From a virus, in IMG/VR virus record IMGVR_UViG_3300027810_000002, positions 62,001-126,000 of that record: 64,000 nt of DNA; one strand, written 5' to 3'. The first letter of the stretch is position 1, and the number at the start of each line of letters is the position of its first letter. The notes beneath the pieces were generated by a model. It saw only the letters and a list, made by a program, of their open reading frames with translations. It was not told where the DNA came from and did not search any database. A program made the position numbers and the translations under genes. Positions 33,731-41,998 of this stretch are shown in pieces.

Positions 33731-36340
33731 TTATGTCGGAGTAATGGTACCACCGCCTTTGAGTCCTCCACCACCGCCTCCGGTTGCTGTAACTAATCCA
33801 TTAACGAATGTGACATTGTGTCCCGTACCGAAGAAAATGGTTTCACTAATAGCACTAATTGTTCCGTTAGTTCCTGGATGTCCTCCATAACCTCGTACAC
33901 CCTGAGGTCCATTTGCTCCAGTTGCTCCTGTAGGCCCTTTATAACCTTGTGGTCCATTTGATCCTGTTGGTCCTCCATTTCCGCCATTTCCTTTTGTTCC
34001 AGTATTACCTTTTGCTCCTTGGAATCCTCTTGGTCCTCCATTTCCAGTAAGTCCTTTATAACCTTGAGGTCCTACTTGTTGATATCCCTGAGATCCTTTA
34101 AGTCCAACTCCTAGACTGCTACCAGTGTTTCCTTGAACTCCTCGAACTGTTCCAGTTGGTCCTTTATAACCAGTAGGTCCTTTATTTCCTGTCCAACCTG
34201 TAATAGTAGTTCCGGTGGTTCCTCTTAATCCCTGAGGTCCTGTATATCCTTGAACTCCTTTTGGACTTGCTCCACCATTACCTTGTGCTCCTTGAGGTCC
34301 AGTATATCCTTTTGCTCCTCCGGGTTGTGATCCTTTAAGACCTTGAGGTCCCTTAGTACCAACTTTACCTTGATATCCCTTAGGCATTGCTCCTTTAGAA
34401 CCCTGAGTTCCTTGGGCTCCTTGTGGTCCTCTATGTCCAGTTAAAGAATCTCCAGTTGGGCCGGTGTTACCGGTTAGTCCTTTATAACCTGTAACTCCTT
34501 TATGTGATGTTGGACGTGCGCCTTGATTTCCTTGTGGTCCTCTTGGTCCAGTGCTTCCGGTTGGTTGTGCTCCTTTATCTCCTTGAGTACCCTGTGCTCC
34601 TTGTGGTCCTCTTGATCCTCCGGGCTGTGCTCCTTTATCTCCTTGGAATCCTCTTGGTCCTGTTAGTCCAATAAATCCTTTTGGCTGAGCTCCTTTATAT
34701 CCTTGAACTCCTTGAGCTCCTTGAACTCCTCTAAATCCTGTTGGATTTGCTCCTTGGAAACCTCTTTCTCCATTAATTCCTTTGAAACCGGTTGCTCCTG
34801 TTGGTGAAGATCCTTGAACTCCTCTTGGTCCAGTACTTCCAATAAATCCAGTATACCCCTTTGGCATTGCTCCTCTAATTCCTTGGAATCCTCTTGGTCC
34901 TGTTGGTCCTGTTGGCGAAGTTGGTCTAGCTCCTTGAAAACCTCTTGGTCCCGTATTTCCAGCATCACCGATAAGTGCGTTATATGCAGGTCCTGTTGGT
35001 CCTGTATATCCTGTTGGTCCGTTTGGTCCTATGTGTCCTTTTGGACTTGCTCCGATATTACCAATTGCTCCTTGAGATCCTTTAAGACCAGTATATCCCT
35101 TTGGACTTGGTCCTGTATATCCTGTTGGTCCGTTTACTCCTTTATCTCCTTGGAATCCTCTATTAGTACTTCCTTGAGATCCTCTAATACCCTGTACTCC
35201 TTGAAACCCTCTTGGTCCTGTTGGTGAATTACCAATAGCTCCTTGAAAACCTCTTGGTCCAGGATCTCCTGTTTGAGCAGCTGGTGTACTTCCAGTATTT
35301 CCTTGAAAACCTCTTTCTCCGTTTAATCCTTTGTCTCCAACTGGATTTGCTCCTTGTGCTCCTTTAAAACCAGGATAACCTTCAGCTCCTTGAAAACCTT
35401 TTGGACTATTTCCAACGTCTCCTTGAAAACCTCTGTCTCCGTTCAATCCTTTGTCTCCAACTGGATTTGCTCCTTGTGCTCCTTTAAAACCAGGATAACC
35501 TTCAGCTCCTTGAAAACCTTTTGGACTATTTCCAACGTCTCCTTGAAAACCTCTGTCTCCAGTTTGTCCTACTTGTGCAGTTTGAGTTGAACCCTGTGCT
35601 CCTTTTAATCCAGTTGCACCCTGTGAACCTTTATGTCCTTTTTGATTTGTACCTGCAGAACCTTGAAATCCTACATGTCCAACAAAACCAGTTGCTCCAC
35701 CAGGGTTTAACCCCGTAGTACCTTGATCTCCTTGAAAACCTCTGAAACCAGTTGCTCCTGTTAATTGATCTCCCTGAAACCCTCTTGGTCCATCAGGTCC
35801 AATATCACCAACGTAAGCTGTAATTACATTACCCTGTGATCCGGTTGAACCTTGATCTCCTTTTAGTCCTTTAAGACCATTAGTTATTTTACCTGCATCT
35901 CCAACTGTTCCTTGATTTCCTCTAAAACCTTCTGGTCCTTCTGGTGAATCTCCAACTGTTCCTTGGAATCCTCTAAAACCTTGATCAGCAGTACCTTTAT
36001 TTCCTTGAAAACCTCGATCTCCTTGAAAACCTATATTACCTTCATAACCTTGATGTCCTTGTGGACTGTCTCCTTGAAAACCTCTGAAACCAGTATCTCC
36101 AACAGGTTCTAAACCCGCAGATCCTTGAACTCCTTTATCTCCTTGAAAACCTCTATCTCCTTGAGAACCTTGAGAACCTTCAATACCTTGAAAACCTTGA
36201 TCTCCTTGAAAACCTTGAGCTCCAACAATACCTTGGTCTCCCTGGTCTCCTTTCAATTCAGGATAGTTATTAGCATCAAAGTTACCAGTATGTAGGGGAG
36301 TTTCTCCCCCTACAAGTGATCCTGTATTTAATTTTGCCAT
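33731..36340 (-). CDS. Giant collagen-like fibre protein 1
   Basis: 869 residues. Residues about 30-830 are an almost unbroken Gly-X-Y repeat: [29 protein letters not shown] and similar. A short N-terminal anchor precedes it ([21 protein letters not shown]), of the kind found on phage tail fibres, and a small C-terminal tip follows ([20 protein letters not shown]). Lys appears mostly in the Y position (GFKG, GYKG, GDKG), Pro mostly in X (GPT, GPR, GPQ). A 116-bp exact duplication lies inside. Function: a long triple-helical fibre or spacer for host contact. Confidence 0.9.
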   Translation of the reverse strand: MAKLNTGSLVGGETPLHTGNFDANNYPELKGDQGDQGIVGAQGFQGDQGFQGIEGSQGSQGDRGFQGDKGVQGSAGLEPVGDTGFRGFQGDSPQGHQGYEGNIGFQGDRGFQGNKGTADQGFRGFQGTVGDSPEGPEGFRGNQGTVGDAGKITNGLKGLKGDQGSTGSQGNVITAYVGDIGPDGPRGFQGDQLTGATGFRGFQGDQGTTGLNPGGATGFVGHVGFQGSAGTNQKGHKGSQGATGLKGAQGSTQTAQVGQTGDRGFQGDVGNSPKGFQGAEGYPGFKGAQGANPVGDKGLNGDRGFQGDVGNSPKGFQGAEGYPGFKGAQGANPVGDKGLNGERGFQGNTGSTPAAQTGDPGPRGFQGAIGNSPTGPRGFQGVQGIRGSQGSTNRGFQGDKGVNGPTGYTGPSPKGYTGLKGSQGAIGNIGASPKGHIGPNGPTGYTGPTGPAYNALIGDAGNTGPRGFQGARPTSPTGPTGPRGFQGIRGAMPKGYTGFIGSTGPRGVQGSSPTGATGFKGINGERGFQGANPTGFRGVQGAQGVQGYKGAQPKGFIGLTGPRGFQGDKGAQPGGSRGPQGAQGTQGDKGAQPTGSTGPRGPQGNQGARPTSHKGVTGYKGLTGNTGPTGDSLTGHRGPQGAQGTQGSKGAMPKGYQGKVGTKGPQGLKGSQPGGAKGYTGPQGAQGNGGASPKGVQGYTGPQGLRGTTGTTITGWTGNKGPTGYKGPTGTVRGVQGNTGSSLGVGLKGSQGYQQVGPQGYKGLTGNGGPRGFQGAKGNTGTKGNGGNGGPTGSNGPQGYKGPTGATGANGPQGVRGYGGHPGTNGTISAISETIFFGTGHNVTFVNGLVTATGGGGGGLKGGGTITPT
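35325..35560 (-). repeat. 120-bp tandem duplication inside collagen-like gene 1
   Basis: Positions 35325-35440 and 35445-35560 are identical over 116 bases at a spacing of exactly 120, and the match continues leftward with a few mismatches. This adds 40 residues in the triple-helix register, showing recent length change by duplication. Confidence 0.9.
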
Positions 36341-36380
36341 GTTATTTTTATTCTTTTTTTATATATAATTAACTTATTGA

Positions 36381-39041
36381 TTATACTATGAATCCGTTTG
36401 TTACAGTAAATGGTGTACCATTGTCATCTACAAAAAATCCATTAAAACCATTACCAGTAGGTCCAGATCCAGGCCACCCAGCATAACCGATTTTACCCTG
36501 AGGTCCAAAGTTAGTTGGTCCATTACTTCCAGTTGCTCCTCTTGCTCCTGTTGATCCAGATCCTCCAGAAGATCCTTGAGCTCCTCTTGGTCCTGTTGAT
36601 CCTACTAAACCTTGATATCCTGTAGATCCTGGAGATGCAGCCTGTCCTTGAAATCCTCTTGAACCTTGAGATCCTGGTATTCCTGTATATCCTTGAAATC
36701 CTCTTGGTCCTGTTGGTGGGGTTGATCCTTTATATCCTGTTGGTCCATTACTACCTTGTGGTCCTCTTGACCCCGTTGGTCCTGTTGAACCTTTAGCTCC
36801 CTGTGGTCCTTTATAACCTTGTGCTCCTTGTGGACCCGTTGGTCCTTTATAACCTCCACCTCCGGTTGCTCCAGTTCCTCCTTGATATCCTCTTGGTCCA
36901 GTATTACCTTGTGCTCCTTGTGTACCTTGGAATCCTGTTATTCCTCTGTCTCCAGTGGCTCCTTGTGGTCCTCTGTCTCCCACTGCTGAAGTAGTTCCAG
37001 TAATACCTTTTTTACCAATAAATCCAGTATAACCTTTTGCTCCAGTTGCTCCCTGTGATCCAGTTGATCCCTGTGCTCCTTGATTTCCTTTAGCTCCAGT
37101 ATTTCCCTGTACTCCTGTTAATCCAGTTGCTCCTTTAAATCCAGTATAACCAGTTACTCCCTGTGCTCCTTGATTTCCTTGTGATCCGTTAACTCCTGTT
37201 TTACCAATAAATCCAGTATAACCTGTTGCTCCGGTAGATCCTTGTGAACCATTAACTCCAGGATAACCAGTTGGTCCCGTTGGTCCTTGATTTCCAACGG
37301 CTCCAGTTCCTCCAGTTACTCCTTTAGCTCCAACAAGTCCAGTATAACCTTTTGCTCCGGTTGCGCCCTGTGCTCCTGTAAATCCAGTAGGTCCTGTTGA
37401 ACCTTTAACTCCTTGTGCTCCTTGTGCTCCTTTTACATTAGTAAATCCTTGAGGTCCCGTTGGTCCTTGAGGACCTGTGTTACCAACATTAGATGTTGTT
37501 CCTGTTAATCCTTTAAAACCAGTAGCTCCTTTTGCTCCTTGTACTCCTTGTACTCCTGTTAATCCTTTATAACCGGTAGCTCCTTTTGCTCCTTGTGCTC
37601 CTTGTGCTCCTTTAGGTCTTTGAGATCCCTGAGGTCCCTGAGCTCCTTTTGCTCCTTGAGAACCTTTATTACCAGTAGCTCCTTTAGCTCCTATTGCTCC
37701 TTGGAATCCTCTTTCACCAAGTTCTCCAGTGTTTCCTATAGTACCCTGAGGTCCAGTTGATCCCTGTGCTCCTTGATTTCCTTTTAATCCTTCAAATCCT
37801 GTTGAACCAACAACTCCTCTATAACCAGTATCTCCTTTGAAACCGGTAAATCCTGTAGCTCCTTTAGCACCTTGTGCTCCAGTAACTCCTTGGAATCCCT
37901 TTGGTCCCGTTGGTCCTTGTGGTCCTCTTCCACCAGATCCACCAGTTAATCCTTGATAACCAGTTGCTCCAGTATTACCTTTAGTTCCTTGATTTCCTTT
38001 AGCTCCAGTATCTCCTTTAAGGCCGTTAATTCCTTTAATACCAACATATCCAGTAGAACCTTTAGCTCCTGTTGCTCCTTGAAAACCTGTTGCTCCAGTA
38101 TTACCCTTAGTTCCTTGATTTCCTTTAGCCCCAGTATCTCCTTTAAGTCCGTTAATTCCTTTAATACCAACATATCCTGTAGAACCTTTAGCTCCTGTTA
38201 CTCCTTGAAAACCTGTTGCTCCAGTAGATCCTTGTGTTCCTTGAGATCCAGTACTTCCTTTATCTCCTGAAAGACCTTGAAATCCTCTTTCACCAGGATC
38301 TCCTGGTAAAGAATCCGAAGCAGTTGCTCCTTTAAATCCTTTTTGTCCTGTTGAACCTTTAGATCCCTGAGATCCTTTAACTCCATTAGTTCCAGGTAAT
38401 CCTTCAAAACCAGTAGATCCTTTAGATCCCTGTGCTCCATTAACTCCGGTAAATCCTTTTAAACCGGTTGAACCTTGCGATCCTTTATTTCCTTTAACTG
38501 ATGTTGCTCCTTTAGCTCCTTGGAATCCTCTTTCTCCAGTATCTCCTTGTGTACCTTGTGTACCTTTAATACCGAGAGAACCTTGACTTCCTTGAAAACC
38601 TCTTTCTCCGTTAATTCCTTTTACACCCTGTGCTCCAGTAGCTCCTTGGAATCCTTGAAGTCCAATAGAACCTTGATCGCCGACTTGTCCTTGATACCCA
38701 TTAGAACCATTAGGACCTAATATACCTGTTATTCCTTTTTCTCCTCTAATTCCAGTTGCACCGGTAAAACCTTGAAGACCATTTGATCCTTGATTACCTT
38801 TACTACCAGTAGATCCTTGATCACCTTGAATACCTTGATAACCATCAGTTCCAACGAAACCTTGATTACCTGTATCACCTTGATGACCGACACTACCGTC
38901 GGATCCAACAGATCCTTGGGATCCTTGAGATCCCAATTCACCGTTTGGTCCAATAAGCTGAGGAAAATTCGTGCTATTAAGGTTACCACTGTGTAATACA
39001 AGATTACTGTCTAACGTAGTACCTAAGATAAATTTTGCCAT
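36381..39041 (-). CDS. Giant collagen-like fibre protein 2
   Basis: 886 residues; Gly-X-Y from about residue 30 to 845. N-terminal anchor MAKFILGTTLDSNLVLHSGNLNSTNFPQ and C-terminal tip NGFNGFFVDDNGTPFTVTNGF. The repeat is rich in GAKG, GATG, GPTG and GYKG, with frequent Thr in Y, a good acceptor type for O-glycosylation in bacterial collagens such as BclA. A 126-bp duplication lies at 37963-38214. The N-terminus is related to that of fibre 1, so both probably attach to the same site or to each other. Confidence 0.9.
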   Translation of the reverse strand: MAKFILGTTLDSNLVLHSGNLNSTNFPQLIGPNGELGSQGSQGSVGSDGSVGHQGDTGNQGFVGTDGYQGIQGDQGSTGSKGNQGSNGLQGFTGATGIRGEKGITGILGPNGSNGYQGQVGDQGSIGLQGFQGATGAQGVKGINGERGFQGSQGSLGIKGTQGTQGDTGERGFQGAKGATSVKGNKGSQGSTGLKGFTGVNGAQGSKGSTGFEGLPGTNGVKGSQGSKGSTGQKGFKGATASDSLPGDPGERGFQGLSGDKGSTGSQGTQGSTGATGFQGVTGAKGSTGYVGIKGINGLKGDTGAKGNQGTKGNTGATGFQGATGAKGSTGYVGIKGINGLKGDTGAKGNQGTKGNTGATGYQGLTGGSGGRGPQGPTGPKGFQGVTGAQGAKGATGFTGFKGDTGYRGVVGSTGFEGLKGNQGAQGSTGPQGTIGNTGELGERGFQGAIGAKGATGNKGSQGAKGAQGPQGSQRPKGAQGAQGAKGATGYKGLTGVQGVQGAKGATGFKGLTGTTSNVGNTGPQGPTGPQGFTNVKGAQGAQGVKGSTGPTGFTGAQGATGAKGYTGLVGAKGVTGGTGAVGNQGPTGPTGYPGVNGSQGSTGATGYTGFIGKTGVNGSQGNQGAQGVTGYTGFKGATGLTGVQGNTGAKGNQGAQGSTGSQGATGAKGYTGFIGKKGITGTTSAVGDRGPQGATGDRGITGFQGTQGAQGNTGPRGYQGGTGATGGGGYKGPTGPQGAQGYKGPQGAKGSTGPTGSRGPQGSNGPTGYKGSTPPTGPRGFQGYTGIPGSQGSRGFQGQAASPGSTGYQGLVGSTGPRGAQGSSGGSGSTGARGATGSNGPTNFGPQGKIGYAGWPGSGPTGNGFNGFFVDDNGTPFTVTNGFIV
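37963..38214 (-). repeat. 126-bp tandem duplication inside collagen-like gene 2
   Basis: Two copies, 37963-38088 and 38089-38214, differ at only a few bases and encode 42 residues each (14 triplets). The register of the Gly repeat is kept. Confidence 0.85.
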
Positions 39042-39076
39042 GTTATTATTTTTATATTTTTATTTGTTTTATATTG

Positions 39077-41950
39077 TTATCCGATATTTACACCGTTTAC
39101 AATAGTACGTGCTCCTCCTGCTGCTAAAACAGTTCCGTTATATCCAGAATTTGCAGCAGAAATACCTTGAATTCCTTGTGGTCCTCTTACTCCGGTACCA
39201 GAACCACCTGTGGCTCCTTGATAACCTTGAGGTCCTCGAGATGCAGGTGATCCTGATGCTCCAGTATATCCTTTAGGTCCTTGTGCTCCGTTTGGTCCTT
39301 TTAATCCTGTAGATCCTTGTGATCCTGATATTCCTTTATATCCTTGAACTCCTCTTGGTCCTGTACTACCATTAGGTCCTATATAACCTTGTACTCCACG
39401 TGCTCCTACTGATCCAGTGGTACCCTTTACTCCTTGAGGTCCTGTATATCCTTGAGCTCCTTGTGCTCCTTGGTTTCCTTGAGCTCCTCTTACAGTACCT
39501 GCAAGTCCAATAAAACCTTTAAGTCCGGTTGAACCTTGTGGTCCTCTTCCTCCCTGTGGTCCTATTGGTCCAGTATATCCTTTTGGTCCTGTTGCTCCTT
39601 GGAATCCTCTGTGACCTGGTGCACCACCATAACCTTGTGCTCCAGTTGGTCCTGTATAACCCTGTACTCCTTGAGTTCCTCTTGCAGCCGCAGTTCCCTG
39701 TGGTCCAGTTAGTCCTTTATTACCAGTAGCTCCCTGTGGTCCTCTTGGTCCAGTAGATCCTTTAAAACCTGTATCTCCTTTTGCTCCTTGGAATCCTCTA
39801 ATTCCTTGTGGTCCAAGATCTCCAGTAGGTCCAGTTGCTCCTTTAGGTCCGATATATCCGATATATCCTTTTGGTCCAGTTGCTCCTTGAGGTCCTTTAG
39901 TTCCTTTTGCTCCAGTTGCTCCTTGATTACCCTTTGGTCCAGTTATTCCCTGAACTCCTTTTGCTCCTTGAAAACCTTTTGTTCCTTGGGCTCCTTGAGG
40001 TCCAGTATTTCCTTGAGGTCCTCTAATAGTTCCAGTACTTCCAATTACTCCTTGAAAACCTTTGTTTCCAGTAGCTCCGGTTGCTCCTTGATTACCTTTA
40101 ATTCCTTGGAATCCTCTGTCACCAGTTGCTGCAGTAGATCCTTTAAGACCTTGGAATCCGTTTGTTCCTTGGAATCCTTGGAATCCTCTTGGTGCAGCAG
40201 TTCCCTGTGCTCCGGTATTTCCTTGAAATCCAATCTTTCCAGTTGGTCCTAAATTACCAGTTGCTCCGGTATTTCCTTGAACTCCAATAAATCCTTTATC
40301 TCCTTTAGTTGCACTTGGGGCAATATATCCAGTGTCTCCTTGTGTTCCTCTGTCTCCAGTTGCTCCTTGATTACCTTGTGATCCTGTTACTCCAGTATAT
40401 CCTTTTGCACCAGTAGTACCTTTAGATCCTTGGAATCCTCTTGGTCCACTAGATCCTTGATGTCCTCTTTCACCAGCATCTCCTTGAACTCCTTTTGAAC
40501 CTTGTGGTCCAACTGCTCCAACAGATCCCTGTGCTCCTGTTACTCCAGTGTTTCCTTGAACTCCAATTGCTCCTGTTGATCCTTTATCTCCAATTGCTCC
40601 TTGAGGTCCTGTATAACCTTTTGCTCCTTGTGCTCCAAGAGGTCCTGTTAAACCTTTAGCTCCTTGATTTCCTTTGAAACCTTGATCTCCTTTAAGACCA
40701 ACATTTCCAATAATACCTTGATTTCCTTGGAATCCTCTTGAACCAGTATTACCCTGTGCTCCAGTAGATCCTTTTAAACCTTTAGCTCCTTGGTTTCCTT
40801 TGAAACCTTGATCTCCTTTAAGACCAACATTTCCAATAACACCTTGGTTTCCTTGAAAACCTCTTGAACCAGTATTACCCTGTGCTCCAGTAGATCCTTT
40901 TAAACCTTTAGCTCCTTTTGATCCTTTAAAACCTCTTTCACCAATGATACCATCGGCTCCAGTAGATCCTTGATAACCAGTTGCTCCAGTAGATCCTTGT
41001 GTTCCTATTACTTTATTAATACCAGCGTCTCCTTGAGTTCCTTGATTTCCTTGAAAACCTCTGTCTCCTACGGGTCCGTTAATACCTGTTGTTCCTTTAA
41101 TTCCTTTGTCTCCTTGGAATCCTCTGGCTCCATTTGAACCATTATTTCCTTTTGCTCCTTGAGGTCCTGTAAATCCAACGTCTCCTTGTGCTCCTCTGTT
41201 TCCATCAAGTCCTTTATAACCTGTTGCTCCAGTTGAACCTTTAAAACCTTGATCTCCGATTACCCCATCAGAACCTTGATCACCTTTATAACCGGTAACC
41301 CCTTGATTTCCCTGAACTCCAATAGGTCCAGTAACTCCTTTGTTTCCGACAGATCCTTGGAATCCTCTGGCACCATCTGCACCTGTTAAACCCTTAGTAC
41401 CTTGAGTACCTTTAGTTCCTTGATTTCCTTGGAATCCTCTTTCACCTTGATTTCCAACAATACCTTGAGTTCCTTGGAATCCTCTTTCACCTTTAGCTCC
41501 AGTAGTACCTGAAATACCAATATCTCCTACTAATCCTTTACTACCACGTGATCCTTCACTACCAGTATCTCCTACTAATCCAGTATTTCCAAGAGAACCT
41601 TTATCTCCACGAAAACCTTCATCACCCGTATTTCCTTTTGCTCCTTTTAAAGAAAGAAAATTACCCGGAATAAAATTACCAGGTCTTATCACTAGATTAC
41701 CACCGATTGTTGAATCAGCTTTAAAGTTTCCACCACCATCAAAAGTACCACCCGCTATAATTGCGGAATCAGTACTCCTAATAGTTAACACATTCCCCGC
41801 AGGGAATGTGTTTAACTCTTCTAGGTAAGACGGCGTATAGACGATAGCTGAACCTTGGTCGATACCTGCTCTGTTCGAAGTTTCATCGATCTGAGCCTGG
41901 AATTCTCCGGTAGATTGTACTAGTTTTATCGCTATTTTATTAAATGCCAT
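39077..41950 (-). CDS. Giant collagen-like fibre protein 3
   Basis: 957 residues. A longer, different N-terminal head (about 1-105: MAFNKIAIKLVQSTGEFQAQ, then YTPSYLEELNTFPAGNVLTI and a Gly/Asn-rich beta part) precedes Gly-X-Y repeats to about residue 930. The C-terminus ends NSGYNGTVLAAGGARTIVNG. The distinct head suggests this is the one that docks on the virion or on another fibre. It contains a 126-bp duplication. Its repeat chemistry (GAKG, GFQG, GPTG) is like fibres 1 and 2. Confidence 0.9.
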   Translation of the reverse strand: MAFNKIAIKLVQSTGEFQAQIDETSNRAGIDQGSAIVYTPSYLEELNTFPAGNVLTIRSTDSAIIAGGTFDGGGNFKADSTIGGNLVIRPGNFIPGNFLSLKGAKGNTGDEGFRGDKGSLGNTGLVGDTGSEGSRGSKGLVGDIGISGTTGAKGERGFQGTQGIVGNQGERGFQGNQGTKGTQGTKGLTGADGARGFQGSVGNKGVTGPIGVQGNQGVTGYKGDQGSDGVIGDQGFKGSTGATGYKGLDGNRGAQGDVGFTGPQGAKGNNGSNGARGFQGDKGIKGTTGINGPVGDRGFQGNQGTQGDAGINKVIGTQGSTGATGYQGSTGADGIIGERGFKGSKGAKGLKGSTGAQGNTGSRGFQGNQGVIGNVGLKGDQGFKGNQGAKGLKGSTGAQGNTGSRGFQGNQGIIGNVGLKGDQGFKGNQGAKGLTGPLGAQGAKGYTGPQGAIGDKGSTGAIGVQGNTGVTGAQGSVGAVGPQGSKGVQGDAGERGHQGSSGPRGFQGSKGTTGAKGYTGVTGSQGNQGATGDRGTQGDTGYIAPSATKGDKGFIGVQGNTGATGNLGPTGKIGFQGNTGAQGTAAPRGFQGFQGTNGFQGLKGSTAATGDRGFQGIKGNQGATGATGNKGFQGVIGSTGTIRGPQGNTGPQGAQGTKGFQGAKGVQGITGPKGNQGATGAKGTKGPQGATGPKGYIGYIGPKGATGPTGDLGPQGIRGFQGAKGDTGFKGSTGPRGPQGATGNKGLTGPQGTAAARGTQGVQGYTGPTGAQGYGGAPGHRGFQGATGPKGYTGPIGPQGGRGPQGSTGLKGFIGLAGTVRGAQGNQGAQGAQGYTGPQGVKGTTGSVGARGVQGYIGPNGSTGPRGVQGYKGISGSQGSTGLKGPNGAQGPKGYTGASGSPASRGPQGYQGATGGSGTGVRGPQGIQGISAANSGYNGTVLAAGGARTIVNGVNIG
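40651..40902 (-). repeat. 126-bp tandem duplication inside collagen-like gene 3
   Basis: Copies 40651-40776 and 40777-40902 are nearly identical and have the same period (14 Gly-X-Y triplets) as the duplication in gene 2. Confidence 0.85.
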
Positions 41951-41998
41951 ATCTTTGTTTTTATTATTTTTTAGTTACTCCTGTTTTATTTATTCCAA

